DNA from: Aphelocoma coerulescens
Lineage: Eukaryota; Chordata; Aves; Passeriformes; Corvidae
Direction of reading: 5' to 3'
DNA length: 64,000 bases
NCBI RefSeq assembly: GCF_041296385.1
Contig: NC_091014.1
Location: 19,009,578-19,073,577 of the forward strand
Made by a program: the position numbers and the translations under genes. The stretch's first letter is position 1, and each line of letters opens with the position of its first letter. The notes below the pieces were generated by a model. The model ran no database searches. It was not told the DNA's origin and saw only the letters and a list, made by a program, of their open reading frames with translations. Shown piece after piece: positions 37,697-50,555 of the stretch.

Positions 37697-38171
37697 TTTG
37701 CCTGAAAGCATTTTAAGAGCTTTCTTTAATTAATTTTTGTTTGCTTATGTTTATTTGTATTTTATTAGGATTTATGATAATGTTCCTGATAGAAAGACTT
37801 CTATGCATGCTACTGAGGCTTCAAAACCGAGCATGGATTCACTGAGAACTGAAAATGAATGTGCCTTGCTTTGTGTGGTGTTGTACAACTTTTGTGCTGT
37901 GTGTGCAGCCTCCTACCCTTCTCCATCATGCCTATATGCTTTCCTGACAGTAATTGTACCCATATACATACATAGAGTCAGAAAGTTTCAATACATACAG
38001 GAACTGCTTTTTTTCCTTAAATTAAAATGCAGAATAAAATCTGTGCTCATAAGTATTCCAATGTTTTTTAGTATGACCCTATTTCCAGTTTCTTATAAAA
38101 TTTTTAAACTTGAAACACCTGAGATTGAATTTTCTATGGTGGTGTCCGCCTCTGGTAGATTTTTCTTTTTC
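37697..38171. other. AT-rich non-coding DNA
   Basis: The 174-codon frame spanning 37,737-38,261 is the longest in the window but ends in a phenylalanine run made by the adjacent T26 tract. It has no recognisable domain. Confidence 0.5.
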
Positions 38172-38197
38172 TTTTTTTTTTTTTTTTTTTTTTTTTT
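38172..38197 (+). repeat. T26 homopolymer
   Basis: Uninterrupted run of 26 T, preceded by shorter T runs split by C. Confidence 0.95.
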
Positions 38198-38816
38198 GTG
38201 GAGAAATTACTTTGTTGCTTCTGATGACATGGTTAAGGAAAATATTACTTGCATTTGTTAAATAGTTATGGTTTGCACTTTCAGTCTCTGAGCCACTAAG
38301 TATGTGAGAGAGTGATGCTGAAGTACAGATTGCATTCAAAATTTCACTTTCTTTCAGGATGTGCATTGTGATACCTTCTTGGTTTGTTTCTGATAAATTA
38401 CCATTAATATATATGAGCAATTTGACCATATATGAAACAAAAGCACCTCAGACTTCACTGATCACAAATACAACAGTTTGGAAATAAGATCTAGTTCAAT
38501 AATAATTTACATAAAATTATGAAAGGCTTTCAGTAAATACAGGAGAGAATTAAACCTGAAACTTGAAAAATAATGCCAATTGTATAAGACTTTCTGTCAT
38601 TACTTAAAATTAATAAAAAGTAGGTGATAAAAAATGAAAAGTTCATATTTGCTTTATCCATTTGCTGTTAGATGTTTGCATAGTTTGTTTTCAGACTCTC
38701 TCATTTTTTATCCTATGTCTCAAAGATTCTCATCACCTTTCCGAATGACTCTTTGTCCCTCTTTTGTATAACAATACTAATACAGCCTTTCCTACTGACA
38801 GCTAATCCCTTCTCCA
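38198..38816. other. AT-rich non-coding DNA
   Basis: No feature. Confidence 0.5.
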
Positions 38817-39258
38817 TGTAACCTCTGGACTCTGCCTAGCAGGCTGCTGCTCCCTGAGAGCTCAGTGAGGGTTTCCTGGGGCCATGCCATCAGTCGCATC
38901 CCGGAGTCCATTTGGGACAGCCCCGCGATCTGGCTCCGGCAGCCAGCAGCGTCACAACGCAGTGGGGGTAAAGGAGGCAGAGAAGGGGCTCCCATGAGGG
39001 TGTGACATGGCTTTAATCACATCTTGTCCTGGCACCCTCGGCTGCAGAGAGACAGACACGGTGATCCGGGCGCAGGGCGCTTTTGTCGGGGGCCCAGGGG
39101 CGGTCCCTGGGCGGGGCTGGGGTACAGGAACCAAAGGGGGAGTCCGAGGGAGTGGCCAAGGCTAGGGCAGGGAACAGGGGGAGCATGGCATGAGAGAATC
39201 AGTGCGTTAACAGGGTACCACACGTGTAATCACTGTATCTTCCCCGTACTGCACCACA
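38817..39258 (-). mobile_element. GC- and CpG-rich solo LTR, probable passerine-type ERV
   Basis: Read on the minus strand, this starts TGTGGTGCAGTACGGGG and ends CAGAGGTTACA, a TG...CA layout. The order is LTR-like. There is a C-rich promoter-like region with CCCCGCCC boxes and GACAAAAGCGCCC. This is followed by TCTGTCTCTCTGCAGCCGAGG and an ATTAAA poly(A)-type signal (39,017-39,012), with a GC-rich remainder. I recognise CCTTTGGTTCCTGTACCCC and GCCGAGGGTGCCAGGACAAG from bird ERV LTRs, without certainty on the family. CpG is far denser than in the flanks, suggesting a younger or less methylated insertion. No target-site duplication was found. The alternative is an unmethylated CpG-island promoter. 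Confidence 0.6.
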
Positions 39259-42200
39259 ATTCTGAGGTTTTTTAGATCTGTGGACCAAGACCTCACAGCA
39301 ACCTCCAGCTAATTCACTGTACCTCTTGCATTGTATAAATAACAGTATAAACAAGGAAACTCCACATATTCTTCCTTGTTAATCTTTCTGATTATTTTCT
39401 TTTCCTGGATGCACATAATTGCTAAATTATTCTAAGGAAAGCTGACATAATCCCATTAGAACCAAGCCACCAATTATTGTCACTTTCTGGATTTCTTATT
39501 GATCGTTTGCTTTTTGTCCATTTAGCCTGTAAATTTCTAAAGGCATGGCTAATGTCTTTACAGCTCACATTGCAGTTGCCACAGGACAGTATTTACCAGG
39601 CAAGCATAAAAAAAACCCAACACTAATGACCTCTCCTCCAATAAGCATAGTGCAATAGCTGCAAGAGAAAAAAATTACCTGAACAAAGCTATTTCTGCAG
39701 GAATTTTTATTCCTTTTTGTGTACCAATTTGACATGCAGAAGCTGTTATATATAAGGTAAACAGTATTTTTACTGAAGCTATCCTATGATCATTGTCTGT
39801 AGTTGATTTAGACTGTAGATTTAATTTTTCTCTCCACTTCAGTAAGAGTTTAGGGTATCTGTATATAATTTTATTTGCAAGTGTTTCAGGTGCTGAAATT
39901 ACCATCTTTTACAGCATCCCTTAGCTGACAATGTAAATTGTTTTTTCTATATTTGTATCTTGAACAGGTAAATATGTAATATTTCCCTTGCTGTCAATCA
40001 GTAAATGTTGCTGCTTGACACCTTTTATTTGCTTATTTTGACAGGACATAATCCATCCATTTCATGATTTTACTTCTTTTCACTACCTTCACACTGAATA
40101 AATGTCCAAACTGTGGTAATTTCCTCTTGTTGCCAACAGCCCGTACCTGATTCTTTAGTGAGGTGTTAACTTCAATCCAAACATTAATTGCAGAAAATAT
40201 ACGGTACTCATAAAGATCAGACCTAAGGAGAGAAGACTATCTTCTTTGAAAAAAAAATCTAGTATACTCATTCCATTTCATATACTGAAGTTGGAAACAA
40301 GGCCAATAGCATGAAATTAGAAATATTTTGTCACACAGGGACTATTCCTCCACTCACTAAATCCCATAATTCCAAACTGTAAAAATTTATTTTATTTAGG
40401 TGGACTGCTATCAGAAGTTTCTGGAACTTTGAAAAAAAAAGTCACCTTGGTATAAGAAAGGTCCTCTTCTAGTGTCTTATAAAAAGTAATAATCTTAGTA
40501 AGCTTATAAAAAGAAAATATAGCCATCCCTAGAAAAGACGTTGTCAAATTGTAGCAGCCATTCTTATATACGTATTCATCTATTTAGGATGAACACTGTT
40601 TCCTGCCACTGACATTTAATATGGTGGTGTACTTTAGGATTAGATGCTGCTTTTTGCTATCACATTTTTCTTCCAGATGGAATTGCAGTCAAAGAGAAAG
40701 GAAATCTGAATACATCCTGTTTGATTATTTCCTTGTTTTTTGGTTTGGTTTTTTGTTTTAACCAGGAGAACATATTATAGGGCTCTTCCTTTGGGTTGAA
40801 AAGGATCTTTGCATTTGACAAAAACCTGATGGCTCTGCTCATGTTGGTTTTTACAAGCCTGTGCTTCATATACCTGTAGATAGGAGTAATATCTGTCCCT
40901 TACATCTTCCCTGAAAAGATAAAAGGAGACAACTCACTATGGTTATATTACCATCTAAGTTTTCTAATTTTGTATGCCTCTATTTACTATCCTGTTCCCA
41001 TCGACTAGAATAGAATTCTAGTAACTGATTGTACTAACATCTGGTACCTCTGTATCTCTCTAGCACTGTTCAGAAAATATAAGTATTTGGTTGCAACCCA
41101 GACACCTATCTCTGTATAAGTATAAAACAAATTCCATACTCATGCCAAGATTTTCAAAGGAATGTCTTTCTCTTCTTATTCCTTCATAGGTTCTGTAAGA
41201 AGACAATAGTAGGGATCATAATAAGATTTTGAAGTTATAAACTAAGATAAACACATTATTTTCCATACATTCAAGTTTCACATTGTCACAGGAAGACAAA
41301 GCATCATTTCAAATAGAAAGTATGAAAGTGTGACACAGATTATATTGTAATCTTTACATTACAGGTCATTTATGAAGTAGCCTCATTGTAAAAATTACAC
41401 AAAATTATGACATTTATGTTATTCTCAGACTGATGAAACAGAAGAAAGATACTAACCTGGATATTATGAATAGACACCATGTTTCATGCATTTATCAGCA
41501 CAGCTGATATCATTTTGTGTTTCTTACACTGACAAAGTGCAAAATGAAACAAGTAAGATAAGAACTCTACCTGGGTTTTTTGCATCAAAAACAGTGAGTC
41601 TGCAAAAGAGAATTTATTCTAATGGACAATTATATTGGACATGTAGAATATAAGACTTGAGAACTAGGATGTCAACATAATTCTATTATTTTAAACACAG
41701 GTATGGTGTGGGTTGCTCTCATATCAAAAGAATCATCTCAAAATGTAATAAAAGTATTAAAATTTCCTTTACAGAATTTTATGCCCAAAAGTTTAGAATT
41801 TATAAACTTAATATAGCTATGAGGACATGAGAAAAATCCTAGCAAGATAAAACCATTGAGTGGCATACACATAACCAGGTTTATTTCAAAAATACTTGAA
41901 GTGTTTTCTCTTTTTTTAATCCTAACTATGTTAATTTAAGAAAACTCTTAAATCCATATAAAAATTTTTATAGTAAAATTTTACCTGGTAAGAGATAGGT
42001 TATTTAACTTTCAACACAATGTAATATTATAAAGAACCAATTATTTTTTCTTCAATAGTTATTTCCTCAAAATCAAAAATGTTATCTTTGGGAGCTGTTT
42101 GCCGCTACAACTCATTAGAATTCTTTCTTAAATTGACTGTAACCTTGCACTGGTAGTAAATCAGTTTACTGAATGATGTCAAAAAATTGTCTGTTTCATC

Positions 42201-45200
42201 ATGGATTGAGTTCTCCTGCCTAGTCCCTTTAATTTATTCAATAAAGTGTAACATGTTGAGATACTTTTTAATCCTAAAATATGACTGAGGTTTTTTTTTT
42301 TTTTAATTACTTCTCAATGCTCACAGCTGTGTATCCTTCCTAAAACACATTCCCCTTTGATTCCTGAATTATTTTTGCCCATAATTCATTGCTAATGCAA
42401 TTTAAAAATTATTAACAAATCACAAATAAATTTTTATTTCAAGAACTATTAATAGTTTTTCAAAATTTTCAGTGTCTGTGATGAAAACTGTACAAAACTT
42501 ATTTTGACAGAATTATTTCTTTAATTATTTTTTGACATAGATTTTCCTAATTACATGGTTTTAGAATAGTTGGAAAAAAAATCATATTAAGACAGATCTC
42601 AGTAAGTTCCAGTTCCTTTTACATGTGATGTCAGAAATATTTATGCTGCCATTTGAAACAGCTTTCCAGGTTCAAGGGAAGCCTTTCCCTTAGGAATTTT
42701 TTTTTACAACTAGTTGTCACATTTTCAGGTAGATAATAGCTTTAGAATTAGGAGAAGTGTTATTTATCACTTTTTGGAAACAATTTGTTCTCAGACAGAA
42801 TGCTGATAAAAAATGAACTAAAGTAAATTGAAGGTGAATAAAGTTGGGTCAAAGTTATCTAGATGAAAAAGACAAAGTCCAGCAATATTTACTGCAGCAT
42901 GAAAAAATCCAAACAAAAAACCCCACAACCACAGCAGAAGCTCTTATGTTTTACAGGTTAAAACTCTTCCTTTTTTTCCACTGGAAAGTATTTTTTTACT
43001 GTGTTATACATCTGTGATACCTTTATGACTTTATTTTCATGAATCTTATCCTTGATTCTTTTATGATATTATGTTCTGGGTATGTGTGGATGGGAAAGAA
43101 ATTCTGGAGGTGTTTTATACTTTCTGAAAATTGAAGCAGTCAAGAAAAAATTTCAGGACAACAAAAACATAAACCTCCATCATTCCCCAAATTTCTTTTA
43201 GCAGGTGTTTACATCACATTGTATTTTATTTATACAACTATTATTCTAGGAATTCTTTTAGGATCAGCAAATTTTATTTAGAGAAGATGATAATGCCATT
43301 GCAGCCATAGGGGTTTGCTAAGATGGACATCTCATCTTTTCCTGTGCATGAGACCCTGAATGAATTATCTTCTATTTTGAGCCTTTTTCTAGTATGATAA
43401 TTCCTTTGATCATGAAGGCTCATTTTACCTCATGAAAATGCACATGAAATATCTGCTCTGACCCTAATTCTCATTCAGTAACAGTCACACGCCTCTTGTA
43501 AACTATTAGTCCACAGTTTTTCTCTTCATGTCTGTGAAAGAACTGAAGCCCCTTTTTCTTGTATATTGTACAGTTTCTATTTCTAACTAGAAGAAAAATC
43601 ACTTTACTGCTTCCAATTATTATTAAAAAAAATAATTCGAAATAAATTTGACACATTGGCTGAATATATATAAATAATGATGGAGAAAACATTTCATTCT
43701 AATTATGTTTTCTGTTGTTTTCATTTGCAGTGCATTCCAATGTTTATATAGGCACATGTACACACACAAGGTATGTGTATTCTTTTAAATTAGTAAGAAC
43801 TGAAACATCTATTCAAGTTCACAAGGTTTCTCTTCATGTGCTACCATGATATAAAATAACTGTTGAGAAAATTGTTTCTATCTCCTTTCACTTTTAAACA
43901 GTAATTTAGCTAAGAGAGGTTGTGCTAATTATCTCTGCACAAGCTGTTCAAGGTATACTAGGTAACAAGTCTGCAATTTATCCCTGACTAACTGTATTGA
44001 TTTCTCCCTTGCCAACTATAATCAGATAAATAAACCAATAAGCAACACTTGTTCTTATCATCTCTGCAGTTCAACAATACTCAGCTTAATTTACTGCTTT
44101 CCTGGCAAACATCCCTACAGAACTTACCCTTTTCATATCTAACTGGCATATGAGCGATCTGCTCATTCCTGATACATCATTTCCCTAATAGCAGAAAAGT
44201 AAAGCAAAGTCAATCCCTAATGACCATACACCTGCTTTGGGAGTCACATTCCACTGCTTTAGTCTTGCTTTAAATCAATGTTTGCATTGTTTGGGGTTTT
44301 AACATCCTAATTTGCTGGTAATAGCAGCTGTTCTCTTAGCTTATGCATGGATACACTTACTCTTCTCTCAGCTTACTCTTCTGCAAGCAGTACTGTGTTT
44401 TTGAGAGATTAATTCTGAATTATTTCAACATCCTTGGATATGACTGCTATTTTTGATTTCTCTTTCTCTTGGAAAGCAGGAAGCTTTGAATGTCTCTGTC
44501 TTGTTGACAGAGCACTGACACAGCTGACAAGTGCTTTATACATTAACATGTTACCAGGCCAACCTTTTGAAAAAGTAGATCTAAGATAAGTAGCAAACAT
44601 GGAAATTTGTTTTAATATTTAGTCCTTTTCTAAGCATGGCCTGGTTTGAAAGAGATTTATATTAGCTATGCACTATGACTCAACAAGAGCAGCACCTTTC
44701 TCTTGGATCTTTGTCTCTTGAGGTAGGCAATTATTCATTGAGTGAGAAAGTCTAACTTTGTAACTGAGTTACAGAAAACATACCTTAGAATTCCTTCTTT
44801 ATTTAAGTGTATGAGAGGTGAAAACCTGAATCTTCTATATCTAGGTGGATCATTATATCAAAATGTATTCTCTTCACCTTAGACATTTAATTAAGACACA
44901 CTAGGAGTGGTAAGGCATTATACAGCAGTAATTCTTAAATGTCTTAAACACCTCATAGATACCTTTATCCTAAAACGTTAAAGGCAATTGATTTTTTTCT
45001 GAAGATAAAAGATGTTGATATCTCTATTCTGTTTGATAGGGAATAAAAACAACTATCAGGATCTAGATTTTTTTTTTTCTCAGAAGAAAGCAGATGCTAC
45101 TTTCCACCCACTCCTATGTATTTTGCAAATGAGCTGAACTTCACTCTAGGGAACACAAACATAGGAAAAGTACATGGTTTATTATTTAATAAAATTCCTT

Positions 45201-45393
45201 TTTAACATTTTTTCTTAAATGTTGCATTAGATTTACTCTTTACCAGTATTCATGACACAGCTGCAAGACTGCAATGTATAAATGTGTTGGCTTTGAATTT
45301 CCAGCTAAAGATTTTCAGCTCATTAACTCCTCAGACTTTTCCTTTCTGAATTTTAACCTTCCAGAGTTCCTTTACTTGAGTGCTATGATTTCA
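39259..45393. other. AT-rich non-coding DNA
   Basis: Homopolymers occur (for example T14 near 42,291-42,304), and the 12-bp palindrome ACAACTAGTTGT at 42,706-42,717. I see no gene or interspersed repeat. Confidence 0.45.
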
Positions 45394-45457
45394 TGTGATG
45401 CCTTAAGAGGCGTCCTGGAAACAGAGACTAGACAGGAGTAAGGGAATAAGGTAGGTA

Positions 45458-45463
45458 TTTATT
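45458..45463 (-). terminator. LTR polyadenylation signal
   Basis: AATAAA on the minus strand inside TTTCAAATAAATACC, about 65 bp before the LTR 3' end. Confidence 0.75.
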
Positions 45464-45549
45464 TGAAAGGCCTTCAAAGGTACCCCTGGGGAGCCAGAGG
45501 CAGCTGCCAAGATGGACCCCAAGATGGACAACAGGTCACGAGTTCTTCA

Positions 45550-45561
45550 CACTTTTATAGG
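45550..45561 (-). promoter_or_regulatory. TATA box of the solo LTR
   Basis: On the minus strand this reads CCTATAAAAGTG, a full TATAAAA motif. It lies about 90 bp upstream of the poly(A) signal, as expected for a U3/R boundary. The LTR promoter may still be recognisable to the host. Confidence 0.75.
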
Positions 45562-45833
45562 TTTGGTTCATCTGCATATCAGGGTTAATTCTCCAGTTAA
45601 AGCTTCAGTTTAATGATGTAATTCCCCTCAGCTTGCCCCCCTTAGCAGTCCTTTGGTTTATACTTTTTGGGCATAGGATGGTCTGGGTGTCCTTGAAGAG
45701 CAGGCCCAGAGAGGCTTTGTTATGTCTACCTAGCATGAGAGAGCAGAAATTAACAGGCTACAAGAAACTTCAGAGTTACACACTAAGCAGTACAGAATTT
45801 GAAAAATTAAAAGTTAAAACCTAAGGCATCACA

Positions 45834-47861
45834 TGGATTTATACTCAACTTTAATTTTGCGGCAATATTTCTGTTGCACCTTTTTCAGGATTTGCATTGC
45901 ACTTATACAACACTGTTTTCGTGTTTGTATATATCATAAAGAAAAGGTCTACACATTCAAGATCTAACTCCAAGTAAAATAGAATTAATGTTAGGTTGGG
46001 GGCCTTTTTGTACATTCACATGCAACAATAATTGTTAGAATGGTAGTTTCACCAGCTTAAACAAGGCTTTTACACCTTCAACAATAACAACAAGGTGAGA
46101 GGAAGAGGTTAAGTTAATCAGAGAAGTTAAAAAATGTCCAGAGAAATATTTAACATGGATTATCTTCTGCCATTGAAAATTCACAGATTTGCATTATGGA
46201 ACAATGTGAACGTATGTCAAGTGTTGCTTTGGAAGTGAGATTGGAGTAGAGCATAATAGTTAGTTCTGCCAAAGTACATTAGGATCTAGTGGTGTTTCCA
46301 CTTGGATGACTAATTTTTTAAAATGTGGTGATGCCTCAAAACTGTCACATATGGCTACCATATGTTTTATGAAAGTTCATATATCTATTGTCCATATAGA
46401 CCATAAGAGTAAAAATGGAATGTAGTGAATGTAGTGAGGATTTATTTCAAAACTTACTGGCTTTATTTGGAAAAAAATACTCCTACTATTCTTCTGTTGA
46501 ACTACTTCAGTATTAATTGAATATTGCAGCCTTGTGTTGTACCACTTAGCAAAAATACTTTTCAAGTTGCAAGTGGCAGCATCTCACATTAAAATTAAGT
46601 TTAAAATTTTCAGCATCATTTCCCTTTACAAGAATTCTGAGATTTCCCAAGCCCAAAAATCACCTATACCTCACTCCATCAGCTTTTCTAATATACAAAA
46701 TTACCCACCTGGCCTGACCTACTGTAGTTGGTAAATCACTGACTTGTGCCCCTGCAGGATGGTAGTGTGACCCCTGTACTCTTTAATGGGTGTCTGCTCT
46801 CCTTTTGAAGCTGAGTTAACTAGCAGTTTCATTGCAAATCTAAAAATGTTACAGAAAGTGGCATTTGTGTTATAATAACCTTTGTAACCCTCTGACAGCT
46901 CCTCCAACCTGGAGCTCTAAAGAAGGTTTAATATTTTCAGATAAATGACTACAGTTTTCCAGAGGTATAATATGTGTTCATATGGATTTTTAATTAAGAT
47001 CCTCCCTAGGTGTCCCAGAACACAGTAGCAAAATACCATTAAATTACAGATCCGGATTGGCCACTATTGCATAGAAAGGGTAAAATTGTCATTTCTTTGC
47101 TCATTTGCACAGCAGCTAAATTCTGTTAAAAAATGCAACCATCCTATAAGTGATGTGTCCTCTCTCCCTCTTCATAATGTTAATAAACTCTAGACTAATA
47201 ACAAAAGATTCTTTCAATTTTCATAATCAATCAAGAAACTGTTAGATCCCTTTAACACATTTGGGTCCTTGACATAAAACATAAAACTGCCTGTTCTATG
47301 TCAGTATCTCAAGCTGTTAAGTCACTGTGATTCATGTTCCAGTATTATCTGCCTTACTTTTTTATTGGGATTGTTGGTATTGCTGCAGCACTCTAACATA
47401 TAACTAAATACATGCTATAACCCTAATGGAATATATTGGTCCAATATAAAAATGTTGGATTAATTTCTTGGCCTAATGTATGAAGCAAAAATTGGTAGAT
47501 CATATATTGTCCTCCTTGGCCCTGAAATCATGAAAATAGTGAGAATAATTATATAGAATTTCAACCAATCATTGCCACTGCTGAAGTTTGTACATCAAGG
47601 TTAAAATGACTCATTCAATATGCACATAGACTATAGACCAGATTTTCAAGAGAAATTATCTTTTGCTTCAGCAATTAAAAAGAGTCTGGATTTTCATAAA
47701 ACCAAAGTACCCAGCTTGCCAAGTACCTCACACAATCTGGTCGCTAATTCTTGTAAAATGTTTTAAAAGTACAGTGCTGTGGAAACTAATTGCAGTTTTT
47801 ATGGTTGTACAAAATTTTTTTCTGAGAGGAACAGAAATAAACGGAGATATTAACCATATTT
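45834..47861. other. AT-rich non-coding DNA
   Basis: No gene or recognised repeat. GAATGTAGT is tandemly repeated once near 46,419-46,437. Confidence 0.5.
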
Positions 47862-47901
47862 ATATGAAATATAAAAGATTCATATGAAATGTGAAAGATT
47901 C
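47862..47901 (+). repeat. 20-bp tandem duplication, two copies
   Basis: ATATGAAATATAAAAGATTC is followed directly by ATATGAAATGTGAAAGATTC, with two mismatches. Confidence 0.9.
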
Positions 47902-48350
47902 TTCAAAGTCAGTACACAGGAATGTACAGTTATGGACATCATCAATAGCTTGTGGCAGATAGTACTCGCAAATAACATCCTGTTAGGATGTAGGTATCCT
48001 GGTAACTAACTTTACTGCAGCTTTGTATGTCTGATCAGATGAATAATTTTCTAGTTGCCCTTGCACTATATACATAGGAATTCAGGAAGGAAGTAAACTG
48101 ATGAAACCAATGAAATATTTACTTCCTTACACTACTTTATTTGTAATAATCTTACAGTATTTTTTTTACAAAAGTGTGGTGAGTTACTCGTCAGTGCTGC
48201 TAATTCCAGGAAGTCCTGCCATGCTCACAGTGCCTGAAACTTGGGGAACAAGCCTATGTCTGTCTCTGCCCCTCATTTCATTTTCACACTGAGCTTCCAG
48301 TGCTTATTTTTTTTTTTCAGAATGTATTGAATACTTTTGTGCCTGTTTTA
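47902..48350. other. AT-rich non-coding DNA
   Basis: No feature. Confidence 0.5.
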
Positions 48351-48440
48351 GTGGAAGATGTCCATGGCCATGGCAGAGGGGTGGGAGGAGTGAGACTGGA
48401 GCTGATCTTAAGGGTCCCTTTTAAACCAAACCATTCTTAA
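48351..48440 (+). mobile_element. short CR1 LINE 3' end
   Basis: GTGGAAGATGTCCATGGCCA, GGCAGAGGGGTGGGAG, CTGATCTTAAGGGTCCC and AAACCAAACCATTCTTAA correspond in order to the CR1 3' UTR (family: GGTGTCCCTGCCCATGGCAGGGGG...GATGATCTTAAAGGTCCC...CCAAACCATTCTATGA). Only about 90 bp remain. Confidence 0.8.
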
Positions 48441-48879
48441 TTTTTTACTGGGATGCTGTCAGGAGGAACATGTTCATCTTTTGGGAGACTCTGTTAGGAC
48501 AGAGATGGAGACAAATCAGTACCAAAACCACCTCTCCTAGAAAGATTGTTACATACAGAACATACTTTGAGCATCTAATTCTTTATATTTGGTTTGTGTT
48601 TTCAATTCTTTCTATTTATAATTTTCCCACCGATCACAGCCTAATACAGCAGTTCCCATTTCTTGTCTCATTGTAGTTAATCAGCTATAAGTTCTGATGG
48701 TTTCTGCTGTCTTCCAGACCTTCAGCTCACTGATTTTGAGCTTGTGCCACCACTTTTCCTGACACCAAAACTACTTATATATTTTCTCAAAGCAATAATC
48801 TACATCACTCAAGAGCTTATGCAATTAAAGACAGTCCCTGAGTCCCTGAATGGACCAAGATGCCTTGTAACATCTTCCA
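48441..48879. other. non-coding DNA
   Basis: No feature recognised. Confidence 0.45.
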
Positions 48880-49345
48880 GCTGTCCTTGGGAGCTTGGCT
48901 GCCTATATTCAAGGTCAGCTTTAATTTTCCTTATCTGTATGACATGGGACCAGACCACCAACACAGAGGTGAACTGTGAGAAGGAGCTGTGCAGTCTCTG
49001 TCCCCTGTGCTTGGGAGCTGTTTTCAAGCTCAGGCCCTAGCTCTATGTCCTTGTGTGAGTTCTGTCACGTGTACCTCTTCCCAGCACTGCACCTGCTGTC
49101 CCTGAGCTGCATTCACTGACTTGGCTTCCTAGCCTGGCCTCGGACTTGCATGGACACCACAGGCTGTTCTCTGGTCTCTGACACTGAAACCTCTGCTCTT
49201 CTTTCACAGTTACTGTGGATAGTGTCCCTCGTGGGTGTGATCACTGCCCTGCCACCCTTGTCACTCCTGTGTCCCCTTTCAGTCTGCCCCTGCTGTCTCC
49301 CGGTGTAACATGCTCTGTGACACCACATGAGGAAGGGCAATGGCT
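48880..49345. other. unclassified GC-richer block
   Basis: Distinctly GC-richer than both flanks, without CpG clustering. CCTGTGCTTGGGAGCTG and CACCTGCTGTCCCTGAGCTG have the texture of an old retroelement or LTR. I could not find ends, a poly(A) signal or a coding frame with a domain. Short open frames on both strands have no recognisable content. Confidence 0.35.
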
Positions 49346-50541
49346 AAAGTAAGATGATGTATAGTATTCTGAAATGTACTTATGAGCAGAGTGTGTGACT
49401 ATTTCTGAAATGGAGAGGGTGTTTTCAGATAAGGACTAATCTTTACTACAGGAAATTCATGGTACTAGCTTAATCCTTGAATACAGAGCATAGATGCGTA
49501 ATGTGGTACTCTTTTAATAGAAGTGGCTTCTGTTACACTGAAGTAGTTTTCTCTGAGGAAAAATATGTCCAAATATTTTTTTTTTCAATATATTCTTGGA
49601 CAGTAAATAATTTCTCCTTTCTCAGTTAAGCGTTTTCTCATTCTGCTGTACAAGGTATTTGGGAAGAGGAAAGGGGAAACCTTAAATAATAACAAACGAC
49701 AAATTGCAAATGTTAATGTCAAAAAATGCCAGACTTGAAGCCAGAAATGAACTATGTGAGATAATGGAGAAAAACATCTTCTGACACACCTGACAAGTGA
49801 AACCAGTTGTGTCTTAAGGCACTGGAGTTGGTAAGTACCTGGAGAAGAGCCCTAATAAGATTTCAGATGAAAACAGCTAGTATCAAACATGAAACTTTCT
49901 CATCCAAAACTGCTGTTTATCTGCTAAAAGAATTAACATTTGGAACACTTGTTCTTAATATATTGCAATGCAAATAAGCAGTACACGTTTAATAGTTCAT
50001 TATGAAGAGATTATTTGTAAGTTGCAGAAAATCGTCCTAGAGGCAGCACTTTCAAGAATGAAAAACAGTATTTAGGCTCTTGCATCACAAGTGGATAAAC
50101 CGGGCAAAGATATACAAGTATCTGACAGATCTTTAGGAATTATGTTGAAAGCAGCTGCTTCAGGCTTAGATCCTTTTTTATATTTAACATGTAAATTTGA
50201 GAGCTCTGATAGTGAAAATCTCTTTTTGTAGATCAGTTTGCAGTAGAATAAGAGTTTAAGCTATTCTTTTCATTTGAGGAAACAAGCTTTCTTCCTCCAG
50301 ATTGTCACTTTGTCATCTCTCTTCCACTCATGTATGATCATATAGATATGTAATTTCTGCCTAAAAACCTGAATTTATAAAACAGTTCACTATCAAAACT
50401 TGCGGTTAAGGACAAAGAGCTAAAAACGAGGGAAAAAAAATCCTATCCATGCTGATACAATTAAAGCTGATGAATCTTTCTGGCGGTGTTTGGTAACATT
50501 AATTGATCAAGGGAAGATATTCTATCAGTTCAAGTTTATCT
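49346..50541. other. AT-rich non-coding DNA
   Basis: No gene. The part near the CTCF motif (about 50,390-50,540) is non-repetitive and may be conserved. Confidence 0.4.
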
Positions 50542-50555
50542 CCACTAGGGGGCGC
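50542..50555 (+). promoter_or_regulatory. CTCF binding motif, perfect core
   Basis: CCACTAGGGGGCGC fits the vertebrate CTCF core CCASYAGRKGGCRS at all 14 positions. The next two bases, TG, also fit the extended motif. CTCF is an 11-zinc-finger protein that marks insulators and chromatin loop anchors. The forward motif on the plus strand would favour looping with a reverse-oriented site to the right. The motif and its strand are seen directly; occupancy is inferred. It lies in unique-looking sequence, not in a recognised repeat, which argues against a repeat-derived chance site. Confidence 0.75.

Larger units (their letters stand above)
45394..45833 (-). mobile_element. complete 440-bp solo LTR of an avian endogenous retrovirus
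   Basis: This is the best preserved element of the window. The ends are TGTGATGCCTTA (45,394) and TAAGGCATCACA (45,833), a 12-bp perfect inverted repeat of TG...CA type. It extends to 14 bp if the neighbouring CA and TG are counted. Read on the minus strand it has a U3, a TATA box, GGCAGCTGCCTCTGGCTCCC, an AATAAA and a short U5. I recognise the family from bird genomes, but not its RepBase name with certainty. No internal region is present, so it is a solo LTR formed by recombination. GATTT occurs 2 bp outside each end. Confidence 0.9.

Noticed and set aside
37737..38261. Longest open frame (174 codons)
   Set aside because: It ends in a phenylalanine run encoded by a T26 tract, has no domain, and there is no promoter or splice context.
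39017..39223. Proline-rich minus-strand frame in the GC-rich block
   Set aside because: The composition is that of a C-rich LTR promoter region, and the frame has no domain.
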